Assembly (NCBI RefSeq): GCF_000698125.1
Contig: NZ_BAXA01000005.1
Location: forward strand, 62,001 to 126,000
DNA: 64,000 nt
From: Geomicrobium sp. JCM 19038
Lineage (GTDB): Bacteria > Bacillota > Bacilli > Bacillales > Marinococcaceae
Direction: 5' to 3'
Numbering within the stretch: the stretch's first letter is position 1; each line of letters starts with the position of its first letter. Positions 42,651 to 51,566 of this stretch are shown piece after piece. Under the pieces are notes generated by a model. It did not search any database, had not been told where the DNA came from, and saw only the letters and a program-made list of their open reading frames with translations. A program made the translations under genes and the position numbers.

Positions 42651-42857
42651 TTGAGTGTACGTAAATTAATCTTGATCTTAATCATTGGTGGTTTATTTAT
42701 GCTTCAAAGTCCAATCATCTTAGTAGCGAATCGGATTGAACCAGTCATTTTAGGTTTACCTTTTTTTATTTTTTGGAATTTTTTTTGGTGGGCAATTTTA
42801 ACTGTAGTCATGTATATCGCATATAAGCTAAATTGGGGTAATCAAAAAATAGAGTAA
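42651..42857 (+). CDS. DUF3311-family small subunit of a sodium symporter (YhjC-like)
   Basis: A 68-residue membrane protein starting at TTG 42651 behind GGGGGGAGAAG. It has two hydrophobic segments (LILILIIGGLFMLQ and FFIFWNFFWWAILTVVMYIAY) with PVILGLPFFIFWN, typical of DUF3311 proteins, which are nearly always encoded just before an SSS-family symporter. The next gene is such a symporter, three bases later, so the two are translated together. Confidence 0.78.
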   Translation: MSVRKLILILIIGGLFMLQSPIILVANRIEPVILGLPFFIFWNFFWWAILTVVMYIAYKLNWGNQKIE

Positions 42858-42869
42858 GGGGTGAAGAAG

Positions 42870-44369
42870 TTGATCTCTGGCGTAGTTATAATACTATTAT
42901 TTATGATAATCCCATTAATCGTCGGGGTATTGGCGGCAACTAAATCAGACAATACGAGTGATGATTATTTCATACAAGGCCGTAATATGGGTTCGATCAC
43001 AACATTTTTTACAGTATCGGCAACCTGGTGGAGTGCATTTGCGTTTTTGGGATCCAACGCCTCTTTATATTCTGAAGGACCGGTTTATTTAACTGCAATT
43101 GGTTGGAACATTTTATTTGGGATTTTGTATTTTGTAGTTGGGAAGAGGGTTTGGTACTTAGGGAAAAAGTTTAATTATGTGACGCCGTCAGACCTTTTAG
43201 GTGATTTTTATGATAGCGAAAAAATAAGAGTAGTGGTTGGGATCGTCGTTGTGGTTTTTACGATTCCATACTTACAGATTCAGTTGACAGGCGGAGCTTA
43301 TCTAATAGAAATTGCTTCGGGAGGTTATATTCCTTTTTGGTTAGCGGCATTAATGTTTTATATCGTTATTTTAATTTATGTTTGGGTTGGCGGGATCAGA
43401 GCCATTGCGTGGACAGATATTATCTACGGTGCAATTTTATTATTTGGTCTCCTATATGCTGGGCTTTACCTTTCAAATGTTGTAGGTGGACCTATAGCGA
43501 TGTTTGAGCAGATGCAAGCTCAATATCCAGAACATATGGTGTTACCTGGTCCTGATGGGAATGCAGGATATGGCATGTGGATCTCACTTTGTTTTATAAC
43601 AGCGATCGGAGCATTAATGGGTCCTCAAATGTGGTTGCGTATGTATTCGGTTAAGAATGGTACGATTTTTAATTTAATGCCTTTCCTAATATCAATCATT
43701 GCGATTTGTTACGCAGGATCATTGTTAGTAAGTTGGACAGGCGTTCTCGTAATGCCTGGTGTTGAGAATCCCGATCAAATACTTCCGTTGTTGTTAATGG
43801 AATATGCACCATTTATTATTGCTGCCTTAATTCTCGCGGCGGGAGCTTCGGCCGCAATGTCGACTGCAAATAGTCAAATCCATGCTGTGTCTACAGTCAT
43901 GACAAAAGATTTTTATCAAAGGTATAAGAACCCGGATGCCTCCCATGCAAAACTGATGAGAATTGGAAGGTATTATTTACTAGTATTCTCTGCTATTGCC
44001 TACGTTTTAGCGTTATTTGCTCCAGGTTTACTCGTAACAGTAGGGTTAATTGCGTTTGGCGGGACGGCACAATTAATTGTGCCTACACTAGGTGCATTAT
44101 TCTGGAAACGTTCCACTGCAACCGGAGCATTAACTGGCATGATTAGCGGATTGTTCGTCATGATGATCCTTCAATTTACTCCTTTACCGTTACCATTTGG
44201 TCTTAGTTCATCAATGTATGGTTTATTCGTAAATGTACTACTCTTCGTTGTGGTCAGCTTGCTAACGAAGCCACGACCTGTATCGGTGTCGAGTCGTTTT
44301 GAGTTGGCATTGAATGAGTTCAATAAGGAAGAACATAAAGGACATAATGATAAGAAGAAGAGTGCATGA
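42870..44369 (+). CDS. Sodium:solute symporter family protein (YhjB-like)
   Basis: About 499 residues with about 13 transmembrane segments. The family signature appears in DDYFIQGRNMGSITTFFTVSATWWSAFAFLG, WVGGIRAIAWTDIIYGAILL and ILAAGASAAMSTANSQIHAVSTVMTKDFYQ (sodium-site serines). TTG 42870 is preferred since AAGGGGTGAAG lies just ahead; GTG 42861 is the alternative. The substrate, probably a monocarboxylate or similar solute, cannot be assigned. The C-terminal tail is charged and cytoplasmic. The pairing with a DUF3311 protein matches yhjC-yhjB of B. subtilis. Confidence 0.87.
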   Translation: MISGVVIILLFMIIPLIVGVLAATKSDNTSDDYFIQGRNMGSITTFFTVSATWWSAFAFLGSNASLYSEGPVYLTAIGWNILFGILYFVVGKRVWYLGKKFNYVTPSDLLGDFYDSEKIRVVVGIVVVVFTIPYLQIQLTGGAYLIEIASGGYIPFWLAALMFYIVILIYVWVGGIRAIAWTDIIYGAILLFGLLYAGLYLSNVVGGPIAMFEQMQAQYPEHMVLPGPDGNAGYGMWISLCFITAIGALMGPQMWLRMYSVKNGTIFNLMPFLISIIAICYAGSLLVSWTGVLVMPGVENPDQILPLLLMEYAPFIIAALILAAGASAAMSTANSQIHAVSTVMTKDFYQRYKNPDASHAKLMRIGRYYLLVFSAIAYVLALFAPGLLVTVGLIAFGGTAQLIVPTLGALFWKRSTATGALTGMISGLFVMMILQFTPLPLPFGLSSSMYGLFVNVLLFVVVSLLTKPRPVSVSSRFELALNEFNKEEHKGHNDKKKSA

Positions 44370-44549
44370 ACAAGCTGAATAATTTTGCATTTAGCGATTC
44401 GATTAACTAAAGACTTAGTTCAGAACGTAAATCCTTATGGTAATGAAATTAGATAACTTACTTTTTCCCAAGATAAAGAGCTGGGGCACATAACTAAAAT
44501 TGCCAACACTAAAGACGAATAACTACAGCTTTTAAAGTTCTATAATACA

Positions 44550-44606
44550 AAAAACCGAACTCATTCACCATTCTACTTGTAGAGTGATGAATTTAGTTCG
44601 GTTTTT
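44550..44606. terminator. Bidirectional terminator
   Basis: AAAAACCGAACT and AGTTCGGTTTTT form the outer stem, with a further inner pairing. It lies between the symporter and the convergent small-protein operon. Confidence 0.8.
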
Positions 44607-44647
44607 CTTATTCCTAAAATAATTTTAACTCAAGCACTTTTTGTAAT

Positions 44648-44818
44648 TTATAGATTAAAGGTATGCATAATCGCATTTAACACATCTTGAGAAAAAAGGT
44701 ATACGAACGTTAAAAACATCGAAATCGGTATGATAAATAATAAGAGTTTCATCAAAGGTGTTTTAATAAATATAGTTTCCGCTTTTTTTAAGAGTGACAT
44801 GGGTTCATCATTGTTCAT
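44648..44818 (-). CDS. Small membrane protein, possible immunity partner
   Basis: A 56-residue protein (MNNDEPMSLLKKAETIF, then hydrophobic LLLFIIPISMFLTFVYLF, ending HTFNL). The ribosome binding site AAGGAGGATAATC directly before the ATG is among the best in the window, so this short frame is very likely real. It starts 24 bases after the stop of the secreted precursor at 44843-45328, in one operon. A one- or two-span membrane protein behind a secreted, Ala/Gly-rich, cysteine-containing precursor is the usual arrangement of a bacteriocin and its immunity protein. That role is inference. Confidence 0.6.
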   Translation of the reverse strand: MNNDEPMSLLKKAETIFIKTPLMKLLLFIIPISMFLTFVYLFSQDVLNAIMHTFNL

Positions 44819-44842
44819 GATTATCCTCCTTGGGTAGATGTT

Positions 44843-45328
44843 TTAGTCAACATAATCGTTAGCTTCACAAAAGTTGTCTATAGCTCCCACTTCGCCATAA
44901 AAGTTCTGGCAAGCTGTATAAGCGCTAGTTTTATAAACGTCAGTCATAAAAGCAACACCAACGGCTGCAGCACCTCCAACAGCGGCAGCTTTAGCAACAG
45001 ACTTTACAGCAGCAGGAACAGCTAGGACAGGCAATGCCTGAGTGCTAATGTCACCAGATGTTTCTCCGAAGTTTTCTTCAATTAGATCTGCTTCTATTTC
45101 AGTTAAACCATTTTCAAGAGCTTGTTCTCTATTAAATGTGTAGGCTCCATCTTCGTAAATCTCAAAATTCCCTTCAAGAGCTTCTTCTATTCGTTCGACA
45201 TCATTTCCTGTAGTCTGCGCTTGAGAAACAGATGCAAATGGAAGAGATAGGGATACGATTAACGCTAGTGTAGTAATTAAGGATAATTTTAACCATGAAT
45301 TTCGACATAACAATTTCCTATGTATCAT
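44843..45328 (-). CDS. Secreted precursor, candidate antimicrobial peptide
   Basis: 161 residues in three parts. Residues 1-38 are a Sec signal (hydrophobic LSLITTLALIVSLSLPFASV, then SQAQ). Residues ~39-95 are an acidic pro-region (VERIEEALEGNFEIYEDGAY and EIEADLIEENFGETSGD). The last ~65 residues are hydrophobic and Ala/Gly/Val-rich (KAAAVGGAAAVGVAF) and end with two cysteines 14 apart, CQNFYGEVGAIDNFC. This plan, signal, acidic propeptide and membrane-active C-terminus, resembles processed toxins such as the SDP class, though I see no sequence match to SdpC. A small membrane protein gene follows. AGGAGGTTTTACA precedes the ATG. Confidence 0.6.
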   Translation of the reverse strand: MIHRKLLCRNSWLKLSLITTLALIVSLSLPFASVSQAQTTGNDVERIEEALEGNFEIYEDGAYTFNREQALENGLTEIEADLIEENFGETSGDISTQALPVLAVPAAVKSVAKAAAVGGAAAVGVAFMTDVYKTSAYTACQNFYGEVGAIDNFCEANDYVD

Positions 45329-45615
45329 TGTAAAACCTCCTAAAATATATGTTGGGAAGCATTCTACGTGAATATTTTTTATTTTTAAATAGGTGTTGAA
45401 TAATTGAGTCTAATGACTAGGTAATGTAATGGGATTACGAGGCGAAATAAGCCTAAGATCATGGCAGAAATTATTCAATATGGGTTATTAGTGAAAGCTT
45501 ACTCATGTATTTTAATAATAAAATGAATTAGTTTAACTAATGAAGAAAATTACATTGAAGAAGGAAATTCATTAGATGGGGAGAAGCCTATTTGTTAGAT
45601 AACGGAGGAGTCAAA
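45329..45615. other. Divergent intergenic region
   Basis: About 290 AT-rich bases between the leftward precursor operon and the rightward Nudix gene. It must contain both promoters, but none stands out clearly. Confidence 0.3.
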
Positions 45616-46015
45616 ATGAAAAAATGGTTGGGTTCTTCAGGCGTGTGTATCAACCAGGATGGTCAATTGTTAATGGTTCTGCAAGGTAGACCTGCAGAGA
45701 ATAAAACGTGGTCTATTCCATCAGGTGGAAAAGAACAAGAAGAAACATTTGAAGAGTGTTGCATTAGAGAAGTGAAAGAAGAAACGGGTTATACAGTGGA
45801 AGTCGTTGAGAAGCTGAAGGTGAAGCAAAGAACTTACGAACAGATTAATGTTGCTGTTGAAGCTCACTACTTCTTGGTGAAAGTTGTAGGAGGTAAAAGA
45901 AACTTTCAAGATCCTGACAATCTTATTTATGATATCGCTTGGAAAGACGTTAGAGTTAACCTTCCCCGAAGACCAAGAATTTCTTAGTAACTACATAATG
46001 AAAGTGTCACAATAA
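45616..46015 (+). CDS. Nudix hydrolase, one frame break
   Basis: About 132 residues. The Nudix box is complete, GGKEQEETFEECCIREVKEETGY, fitting Gx5Ex7REUxEExGU. One extra base near 45958 shifts the end; removing it restores the usual TFPEDQEFLSNYIMK C-terminus and moves the stop to 46013-46015. ATG 45616 is chosen because GGAGGAG lies six bases ahead. Such small Nudix enzymes hydrolyse nucleoside diphosphate derivatives and are called MutT-like without fixed substrate. Confidence 0.82.
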
Positions 46016-46077
46016 AAACGAACGAGTCGACCATGACGTACTGTACTCATTAATGTGTAATGAGGAGGGAAAATAGC

Positions 46078-46785
46078 ATGGGTGAAGTGGTACAGTGTAT
46101 TATCGAATATAATGAAAATGGTTATTTGATTTATGCAGAAAATTATCCAGGAGCATATGCGAGGGGTAGTACCAAAGACGAAGCTATGCAAAAAATCCCT
46201 AGTGAGATACAAGCCTATTGCATGTGGGCGTATAATGACAATAGTAAGCAGAGGATCTCGATTGAGAGTGTTCAGGAACAGAAAGTGAATGTAAACGTTC
46301 GAGACGCAGATACATGTATTTTATTTGATCGCGAAAGAGCATCAATCTCAGAAGATGAGTATTCTAAGTTAAAGTTGCTCGTTTTAAAATCTGCTTGGGA
46401 CTTTAGAAAATTATATCACTCCATTCCTGACAAGAATTTCACAAATAGACAAGAACGAAAAACTTTTTATGGTTGGGTGCCTCTGTCTGCAAGCGATGTT
46501 CTTATTCATACAAACAATGTGACAAGCTATTATGTGGGAGAAATTGGAGTCACGATCAAAAATAGAAAAGACATTTATGAAAATCGTGTTTCTGCTTTAA
46601 AGTATGTTGAAGCGATGCCGAATTATCTTCAAAATAAAGTCTTTAAAGGGAGTTATAATGAGCTTTGGACGTTAAGAAAGGTCATGCGTCGTTTCATTTG
46701 GCATGATCGTATTCATGCGAAATCAATGTATCGATTGGCAAATTCTAGATGGGGTGAAACGATTGAGAACCCCTTTTATTTCTAA
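46078..46785 (+). CDS. HicB-like N-terminal domain joined to a DinB-like C-terminal domain
   Basis: 235 residues. Residues 5-55 (YNENGYLIYAENYPGAYARG, then STKDEAMQKIPSEI) match the HicB partial RNase-H-like fold usually found in antitoxins. The C-terminal half has FYGWVPLSASDVL and LRKVMRRFIWHDRIHAKSMY, where the His pair and spacing recall DinB/YfiT-like metal-binding four-helix bundles. No HicA toxin gene is next to it. AGGAGGGAAAATAGC precedes the ATG at 46078. The role is unknown. Confidence 0.65.
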   Translation: MGEVVQCIIEYNENGYLIYAENYPGAYARGSTKDEAMQKIPSEIQAYCMWAYNDNSKQRISIESVQEQKVNVNVRDADTCILFDRERASISEDEYSKLKLLVLKSAWDFRKLYHSIPDKNFTNRQERKTFYGWVPLSASDVLIHTNNVTSYYVGEIGVTIKNRKDIYENRVSALKYVEAMPNYLQNKVFKGSYNELWTLRKVMRRFIWHDRIHAKSMYRLANSRWGETIENPFYF

Positions 46786-46892
46786 TCTTTCTAATCGATA
46801 CTTGTTACGCAGTTAAACAATCACCTGTTGGCAACATTATTCTTGATTATAAAACGATGCAAATGCTTTACTCGAAAAAGGAGAATGCATAC

Positions 46893-47300
46893 ATGCCCGA
46901 ACCAAAGATGAAAGAGACCAATAACAGTGTAAACGAATTTATTGAAAGTGTAGAAAGTGAGAAGAAGAAGGCAGACGCCTATCGACTAGTAGAGATCTTT
47001 GAAGAGGTAACGGGGTACAAGGCGAAGATGTGGGGGCCTAGTATTATAGGTTTCGGTAGCTATCATTATAAATACGCATCTGGACGTGAAGGAGACGCTC
47101 CTTTAGCGGGTTTTTCACCAAGAAAGGCAAAAATTAGTCTCTATTTAGCCTATGAAAGTGAGAAAAGAGAGGAACTGTTAGCACGGTTCGGTAAACACAC
47201 GAAAAGTAAGGCTTGTATATATGTTAATAAATTGGCTGATATTGACCTGGATGTGTTAAAGGAATTGATCCATCACACAATAGAAACGTATCAAGACTAA
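46893..47300 (+). CDS. DUF1801-family protein (YdhG-like)
   Basis: 135 residues from ATG 46893 behind AAAAGGAGAATGC. The sequence VTGYKAKMWGPSIIGFGSYHYKYASGREGD and GFSPRKAKISLYLAYES are the core of DUF1801 proteins, a small alpha/beta fold with no proven enzymatic function; some relatives bind metals or act in iron-sulfur contexts. The C-terminal KACIYVNKLADIDLDVLKELI completes the domain. It appears monocistronic. Confidence 0.75.
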   Translation: MPEPKMKETNNSVNEFIESVESEKKKADAYRLVEIFEEVTGYKAKMWGPSIIGFGSYHYKYASGREGDAPLAGFSPRKAKISLYLAYESEKREELLARFGKHTKSKACIYVNKLADIDLDVLKELIHHTIETYQD

Positions 47301-47434
47301 CAGCATCAGTGCTTTTCATGCCGATGAACGAATTACTGGACACTGATTTTGACTATGGAAAATTTATAAAATTTTTAAGACGTATATAATTTTTTAAGTA
47401 AATAATATTGATACAACAAGGTGGTGGAATTCTT

Positions 47435-47656
47435 TTGTTTCTAATGAATTTGATGTCTCAAGTCATAATAATTGTTACCGTTTATTTAGTGTTTTTCTCA
47501 ATAGGTAAATTAATTAATACTGATATTCTTAACGCAATCACGTTTTATAATGACGGTTTTACAATTAGTTTTATAGGTGTAATTCTGCTTTTAGTGACCT
47601 CCAACATAATTTACTTTATTATTAAGCGGTTCATCAGTATCAAGGCTGTTACTTAG
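47435..47656 (+). CDS. Small membrane protein of unknown function
   Basis: About 73 residues from TTG 47435, eight bases after AAGGTGGTGG; a TTG at 47408 would lack a binding site. It has two hydrophobic segments (VIIIVTVYLVFFSIGKLI and FTISFIGVILLLVTSNIIYF) and a basic end. Not recognised. Confidence 0.5.
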   Translation: MFLMNLMSQVIIIVTVYLVFFSIGKLINTDILNAITFYNDGFTISFIGVILLLVTSNIIYFIIKRFISIKAVT

Positions 47657-47764
47657 TATTTGATTAAGGTGTGGCAACTGAAAATAGCTTATAAGCCTCT
47701 AAAAATTATGTTAACCTTATTTTAATTGAGGTTAACAATTCGTGTTCAGGAGGTGCTAAATTTC

Positions 47765-47947
47765 ATGTCAAAAAAGAGTAAAACGTTATTAATGACAATA
47801 TCATCGGTTTTGTTTATCATTTTAGTTTTTATGTATTTCATTGGCTATTGGTCGGCTAATAGTTATATTGAAATTTTGTTCTTCTTTGTGATGATAGCAA
47901 GTGTGTATAGCTCAGGAATGCAATTTAGAAGTTACTTTGCTGAGTAG
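47765..47947 (+). CDS. Small membrane protein of unknown function
   Basis: 60 residues from ATG 47765, with CAGGAGGTGC about ten bases upstream. Two transmembrane segments (LLMTISSVLFIILVFMYFIG and IEILFFFVMIASVYSSG) follow a basic N-terminus. Not recognised. It overlaps no other gene. Confidence 0.5.
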   Translation: MSKKSKTLLMTISSVLFIILVFMYFIGYWSANSYIEILFFFVMIASVYSSGMQFRSYFAE

Positions 47948-48120
47948 TAAGAGTATTCATTTTTTGTTCCTTCATCACAATACAAAAATAAACGAACTAA
48001 TTGCTCCTTGCGATAAACCAACATCGGATATTGCTCTGCTTAACATGAACTGTATAACTAGATCGTTAGGGGAACACTTCTACAATTCAAAAGTAATTGG
48101 TGTAAGGTTCATTATAGGGG

Positions 48121-48723
48121 GAGATTATTCACTTTGAGTATCACATCTCAAGCCCTCAATATCAAAGCTTGCATTCGAACAAAAGAGGTTGGATGGGTGA
48201 AAAACAACAATTCGGAGGTATGCTAGGCGCTTTAGGCACACATATGATTGATTGTTTGAGATGGTTAGTGGATGATGAGGTGGAGAACGTGAATGGGTTG
48301 TTACATACGCACGTACCTGAAGGTGCTGGAGAAATGCGAGATGCAGATGATGGGTTCTTTATTCACGGAAAGATGAAGAAGAATTGCACATTTTCAATTC
48401 AGTTGCTTTCTGGTGTTAACCACGGATTTGGGTCTAGCATCAAGGTATTTGGAAGGCAAGGAACGATGACACTAGAGAATGATAAGTTGCTTTTAATAGG
48501 GCAAGCTCAAGCACCATTAGAAGAGCTCGACATTCGGTCAGAAGGAAAGCTGCCAGCGCTACAGTCGAAAGAGGCAGCGGCTTATTATCCAGCATTTTAT
48601 CCTTTCGTAGAAAAGGTGTATGATTATTTTGCCTTTCATCAAGTCGATCGGGATTTACCACTCATTGAATATGGGCATCATAACCAAGTCGTGATGGATA
48701 CAATCATTGAAAGCCAAACGTAA
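48121..48723 (+). pseudogene. Gfo/Idh/MocA-family oxidoreductase, 5'-truncated
   Basis: The open frame begins at GEIIHFEYHIS, the point where the C-terminal beta-sheet domain of these oxidoreductases starts. It continues through FGGMLGALGTHMIDCLRWL and ends normally with IEYGHHNQVVMDTIIES. The N-terminal ~120 residues with the NAD-binding Rossmann fold are missing, and an in-frame TAG stands just upstream at 48115. The preceding bases do not encode the missing part in another frame that I can see. It is therefore a remnant and not simply frame-broken. Confidence 0.72.
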
Positions 48724-48745
48724 TTTAATAAGTAGGTGGTAGTGG

Positions 48746-48922
48746 ATGAGCAGGATCGTTGCGTTCATCATCTTGTTTGTTTTGTTTTCGTATGTTGTTA
48801 ATTTTGAGCCTGTTATTGTCTTCGTCGAGGCGTTACTTCAAAATAATTTTATTATTATCATTGGGCTTCTTTCTTTTATCGTCATAACTGTATTGATGAC
48901 CCTGATCTTGAAACCGAGTTAA
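48746..48922 (+). CDS. Small membrane protein of unknown function
   Basis: 58 residues with two hydrophobic segments (IVAFIILFVLFSYVVNF and FIIIIGLLSFIVITVLMTLI). AGGTGGTAGTGG before the ATG is a plausible ribosome binding site. It ends just before the CstR-regulated promoter. Function unknown. Confidence 0.45.
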   Translation: MSRIVAFIILFVLFSYVVNFEPVIVFVEALLQNNFIIIIGLLSFIVITVLMTLILKPS

Positions 48923-48953
48923 CCATAAATTCTTTTCTGGAAGATCATACTAG

Positions 48954-48982
48954 TTGACGGAATACCCCGGTGGGTATATTGT
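48954..48982 (+). promoter_or_regulatory. Promoter of the persulfide operon with CstR operator
   Basis: TTGACG at 48954-48959 and TATTGT at 48977-48982 are 17 bases apart. ATACCCCGGTGGGTAT (48962-48977) fills the spacer and is the G/C-cored inverted repeat bound by CsoR/CstR proteins, so bound regulator would block RNA polymerase. Confidence 0.78.
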
Positions 48983-49017
48983 TAGTAATAAGTTAATCAA
49001 AAAAGGGGTGAAACGAC

Positions 49018-49278
49018 ATGGAATATACCGATCAAATGAAAAATCGATTAAAACGAGTCGAGGGACAACTTCGAGGCGTTCTAAAAATGATGGAAGACGG
49101 GGAGGACTGTCGTGATGTTGTGTCTCAACTAGCGGCTTCTCGTACAGCCATTGATCGCACGATGGGGGTTATTGTTAGCGAAAATCTCGTAGAGTGTGTT
49201 CAGAAAGCGATTGAAGATGGAGAAGATACGAAAGACTATGTTGATCAAGCCGTAAACTTGCTCGTTAAGAGTCGCTAG
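49018..49278 (+). CDS. cstR: CstR-type persulfide-sensing repressor (CsoR/FrmR family, YrkD-like)
   Basis: 86 residues with the DUF156 fold: MKNRLKRVEGQLRGVLKMME. The two cysteines fall at residues 31 (GEDC) and 60 (VEC), the same positions as the di-thiol pair of Staphylococcus aureus CstR. The His and extra Cys of the copper sensor CsoR are absent, so persulfide or polysulfide sensing is predicted. It represses until the cysteines form a tri- or tetrasulfide bridge. AAAAGGGGTGAAACGAC precedes the ATG. The following genes are persulfide-handling enzymes. Confidence 0.9.
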   Translation: MEYTDQMKNRLKRVEGQLRGVLKMMEDGEDCRDVVSQLAASRTAIDRTMGVIVSENLVECVQKAIEDGEDTKDYVDQAVNLLVKSR

Positions 49279-49297
49279 GGTAGTCTGTCTACCCTAG
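49275..49297 (+). terminator. Intra-operon hairpin between cstR and the DsrE-like gene
   Basis: CTAGGGTAG, five bases and CTACCCTAG followed by an A/T tract. It overlaps the cstR stop and may lower read-through, leaving the second promoter/operator to set enzyme levels. Confidence 0.65.
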
Positions 49298-49317
49298 AAA
49301 AATTTTTAGCAATTATA

Positions 49318-49333
49318 ATACCCATACGGGTAT
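49318..49333. promoter_or_regulatory. Second CstR operator
   Basis: ATACCCATACGGGTAT matches the first operator at 48962 in both half sites (ATACCC and GGGTAT) and lies 24 bases before the DsrE-like start. Confidence 0.75.
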
Positions 49334-49356
49334 ATGTATATAAAAAGGAGAAGACA

Positions 49357-49837
49357 ATGACTGACACAAAATCAACGAACATTATTCTGTTTAGTGGAGA
49401 TTATGACAAAGCCATGGCTGCGTACATTATTGCAAACGGTGCAGCCGCTTATGACCATAAGGTCACCATCTTTCATACGTTCTGGGGGCTTAATGCGTTG
49501 AGAAAAGATGAACCGATTCAAGCGAACAAAACGATGTTAGAAAAAATGTTCGGTAAAATGATGCCCCGCGGTGCTGAAAAGATGGGATTGTCTAAGATGC
49601 ATTTTGCAGGTATGGGGCCAAAATTAATAAAAAAAGGTCATGAAAAAGCACAATGCGATGCCTTTAGCCGATCTCATTGAAATGGCGGAAGAACAAGACG
49701 TCAACTTAGTGGCCTGTACGATGACGATGGATTTGTTAGGACTGCAAAAAGCGGAACTCAGAGAAAGCACCCAATACGCAGGCGTTGCAGCATATCTAGC
49801 CGATGCAGAAGACGGGAACGTGAACCTATTTATTTAA
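49357..49837 (+). CDS. DsrE/DsrF-family sulfur-handling protein (YrkE-like), one frame break
   Basis: About 159 residues when one extra base near 49636 is removed, joining GPKLIKK to VMKKHNAMPLADLIEMA. The N-terminus STNIILFSGDYDKAMAAYIIANGAAAYDHKVTIFHTFWGL is typical of peroxiredoxin-like DsrE proteins of this operon type. Cys in NLVACTMTMDLLGL is the likely sulfur carrier. It is second in the operon after cstR, as yrkE follows yrkD. AAAAAGGAGAAGACA precedes the ATG. Confidence 0.82.
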
Positions 49838-49851
49838 GAGGAGTGAATGAA

Positions 49852-50414
49852 ATGGAAGATGTCACGCTGATTGTCAATGCAAAAGGGTTGGCCTGTCCGA
49901 TGCCAATTGTTCGAACGAAAAAAGCGATGAAAGACATTGCCCCAGGGAGCATTGTCGAAGTGCAAGCGACAGATGAAGGCTCCACTGCGGACTTAAGGGC
50001 ATGGGCACGAAAAGCAGGTCATGAGTATGTGAAAACGGTGAAGCATGATCAATCGTTAAGCCATTATTTACGCGCAGCAACTAGCGATTCGAACGAGTGT
50101 ACATTTCCACATGTGATTGATAACAAAGGACTTCAGAACGTTATTGATGCTTACTCTGATTTCGTCATCGTTGATGTAAGAGAAAAAGGTGAGTATGACA
50201 TACAGCACATTCCGGTGCTCGCTCAATTCCTTTTGGTGAACTAAGTGAGCGGATGCATGAACTGAGAAAAGAACAAGCCATTTATGTTGTATGCCGTACG
50301 GGTAACCGTAGTGATTTAGCAGCTCAAACGCTAGCCGACCATGGGTTTCGAAACGTCGTAAATGTCGCCCCTGGAATGAGTCAATGGAAAACCAAAGGAG
50401 GAAGCGAAAAGTGA
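49852..50414 (+). CDS. TusA-rhodanese fusion (CstA/YrkF-like), one frame break
   Basis: About 187 residues with one missing base near 50215 (HIP to [14 protein letters not shown]). Residues 1-75 are TusA-like with the sulfur-accepting Cys in [17 protein letters not shown]. Residues ~95-187 are a rhodanese with active-site VVCRTGNRS and the usual [16 protein letters not shown]. The protein takes sulfane sulfur from persulfides and passes it on. The stop overlaps the start of the next gene, implying translational coupling. ATG 49852 follows AGGAGTGA. Confidence 0.83.
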
Positions 50415-51538
50415 GTGTAACAGCGATGAATCCGAAAGAGTTAGCGAGAAAAGTGATTCAAAAAGAGCCGTTGTTTATTTTAGATGTTCGAAATGAAGAT
50501 GCGTTTCGTGATTGGAAGGTTGAAGGAGAAAATATTCAATACTTGAATGTCCCGTATTTTGATTTACTAGATGGTGTCGAAGAGATCGTTGACCAGCTTC
50601 CTAAACAACAACCGATTCTCGTCGTCTGTGCAAAAGAAGGTTCATCGATTTTAGTCGGTGAGATGCTTTCGGAGGAAGGGTTCAATACTTCTTATCTAGC
50701 AGGCGGTATGAAAGCATGGAGTGAACATTTAGAGCCCATTAAAGTCGCCGATTTACGTGAAGGTGGCGAGTTATACCAATTTGTTCGTCTCGGTAAAGGC
50801 TGTTTATCGTATATGGTGTTGTCCGGGAACGAAGCCGCCATTATTGATGCGACGCGAATGACAGATGCATACATGATGTTTGCCAAACAGATGGGTGTAT
50901 CAATTTCGCATGTGTTCGATACCCATTTACATGCCGATCATATTTCGGGTGGCAGAATGATTGCTGAAGAAACCGGTGCGACCTATTGGCTTCCACCAAA
51001 AGATGCCGAAGAAGTCACGTTTAATTATGAGCCAATTGAAGATAACGCCCATTTGCAAGTAGGCGCTTCTCGAATTGACATCCAATCTCTAGACACGCCA
51101 GGTCATACGATTGGTTCGATGTCCTTTATTGTCGATGAGGCGTATTTATTAACGGGAGACATTTTATTTATTGATTCAATAGGACGACCAGACTTAGCTG
51201 GGAAAGCAGAAGATTGGGTTGGGGATTTGCGGCATTCGTTGTATGAAACGTATCAATCACTGTCGCCGGAGCATGTCGTCATGCCTGCGCATTTCATGAT
51301 TGTTGAGGAATTGAATGATGATGGAAGCGTGGCTGAAAAACTCGGTGTCTTAATGGAGAGAAACCACGGATTAAACGTAGACGACGAGCGAGAATTTCGC
51401 TCAATGGTTACCGATCATTTACCACCACAACCGAATGCTTATCGTGAAATCAGAGAAACAAACATGGGCAATAAAACCCCTAGCTTAGAGGAACAACGTG
51501 AAATGGAGATGGGTCCAAACCGCTGTGCGGTTCGATAA
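50411..51538 (+). CDS. Rhodanese-persulfide dioxygenase fusion (CstB/YrkH-like)
   Basis: About 375 residues from GTG 50411 with AAAGGAGG at 50395. An N-terminal rhodanese domain (residues ~5-105, loop VVCAKEGSS with Cys) precedes a metallo-beta-lactamase-fold dioxygenase. Iron ligands can be placed in [39 protein letters not shown] and MPAHF. The enzyme oxidises protein or low-molecular-weight persulfide to sulfite, completing sulfide detoxification. The domain order, rhodanese first, is that of YrkH rather than staphylococcal CstB. Confidence 0.88.
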   Translation: MSVTAMNPKELARKVIQKEPLFILDVRNEDAFRDWKVEGENIQYLNVPYFDLLDGVEEIVDQLPKQQPILVVCAKEGSSILVGEMLSEEGFNTSYLAGGMKAWSEHLEPIKVADLREGGELYQFVRLGKGCLSYMVLSGNEAAIIDATRMTDAYMMFAKQMGVSISHVFDTHLHADHISGGRMIAEETGATYWLPPKDAEEVTFNYEPIEDNAHLQVGASRIDIQSLDTPGHTIGSMSFIVDEAYLLTGDILFIDSIGRPDLAGKAEDWVGDLRHSLYETYQSLSPEHVVMPAHFMIVEELNDDGSVAEKLGVLMERNHGLNVDDEREFRSMVTDHLPPQPNAYREIRETNMGNKTPSLEEQREMEMGPNRCAVR

Positions 51539-51566
51539 TAATTTTGACTAAAAAGGAGTCAACAAG

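Noticed and set aside
47901-48137. A frame that might encode the missing N-terminus of the Gfo/Idh protein
   Set aside because: It shows no Rossmann GxGxxG pattern and does not align with the expected part; the gene is truly truncated.
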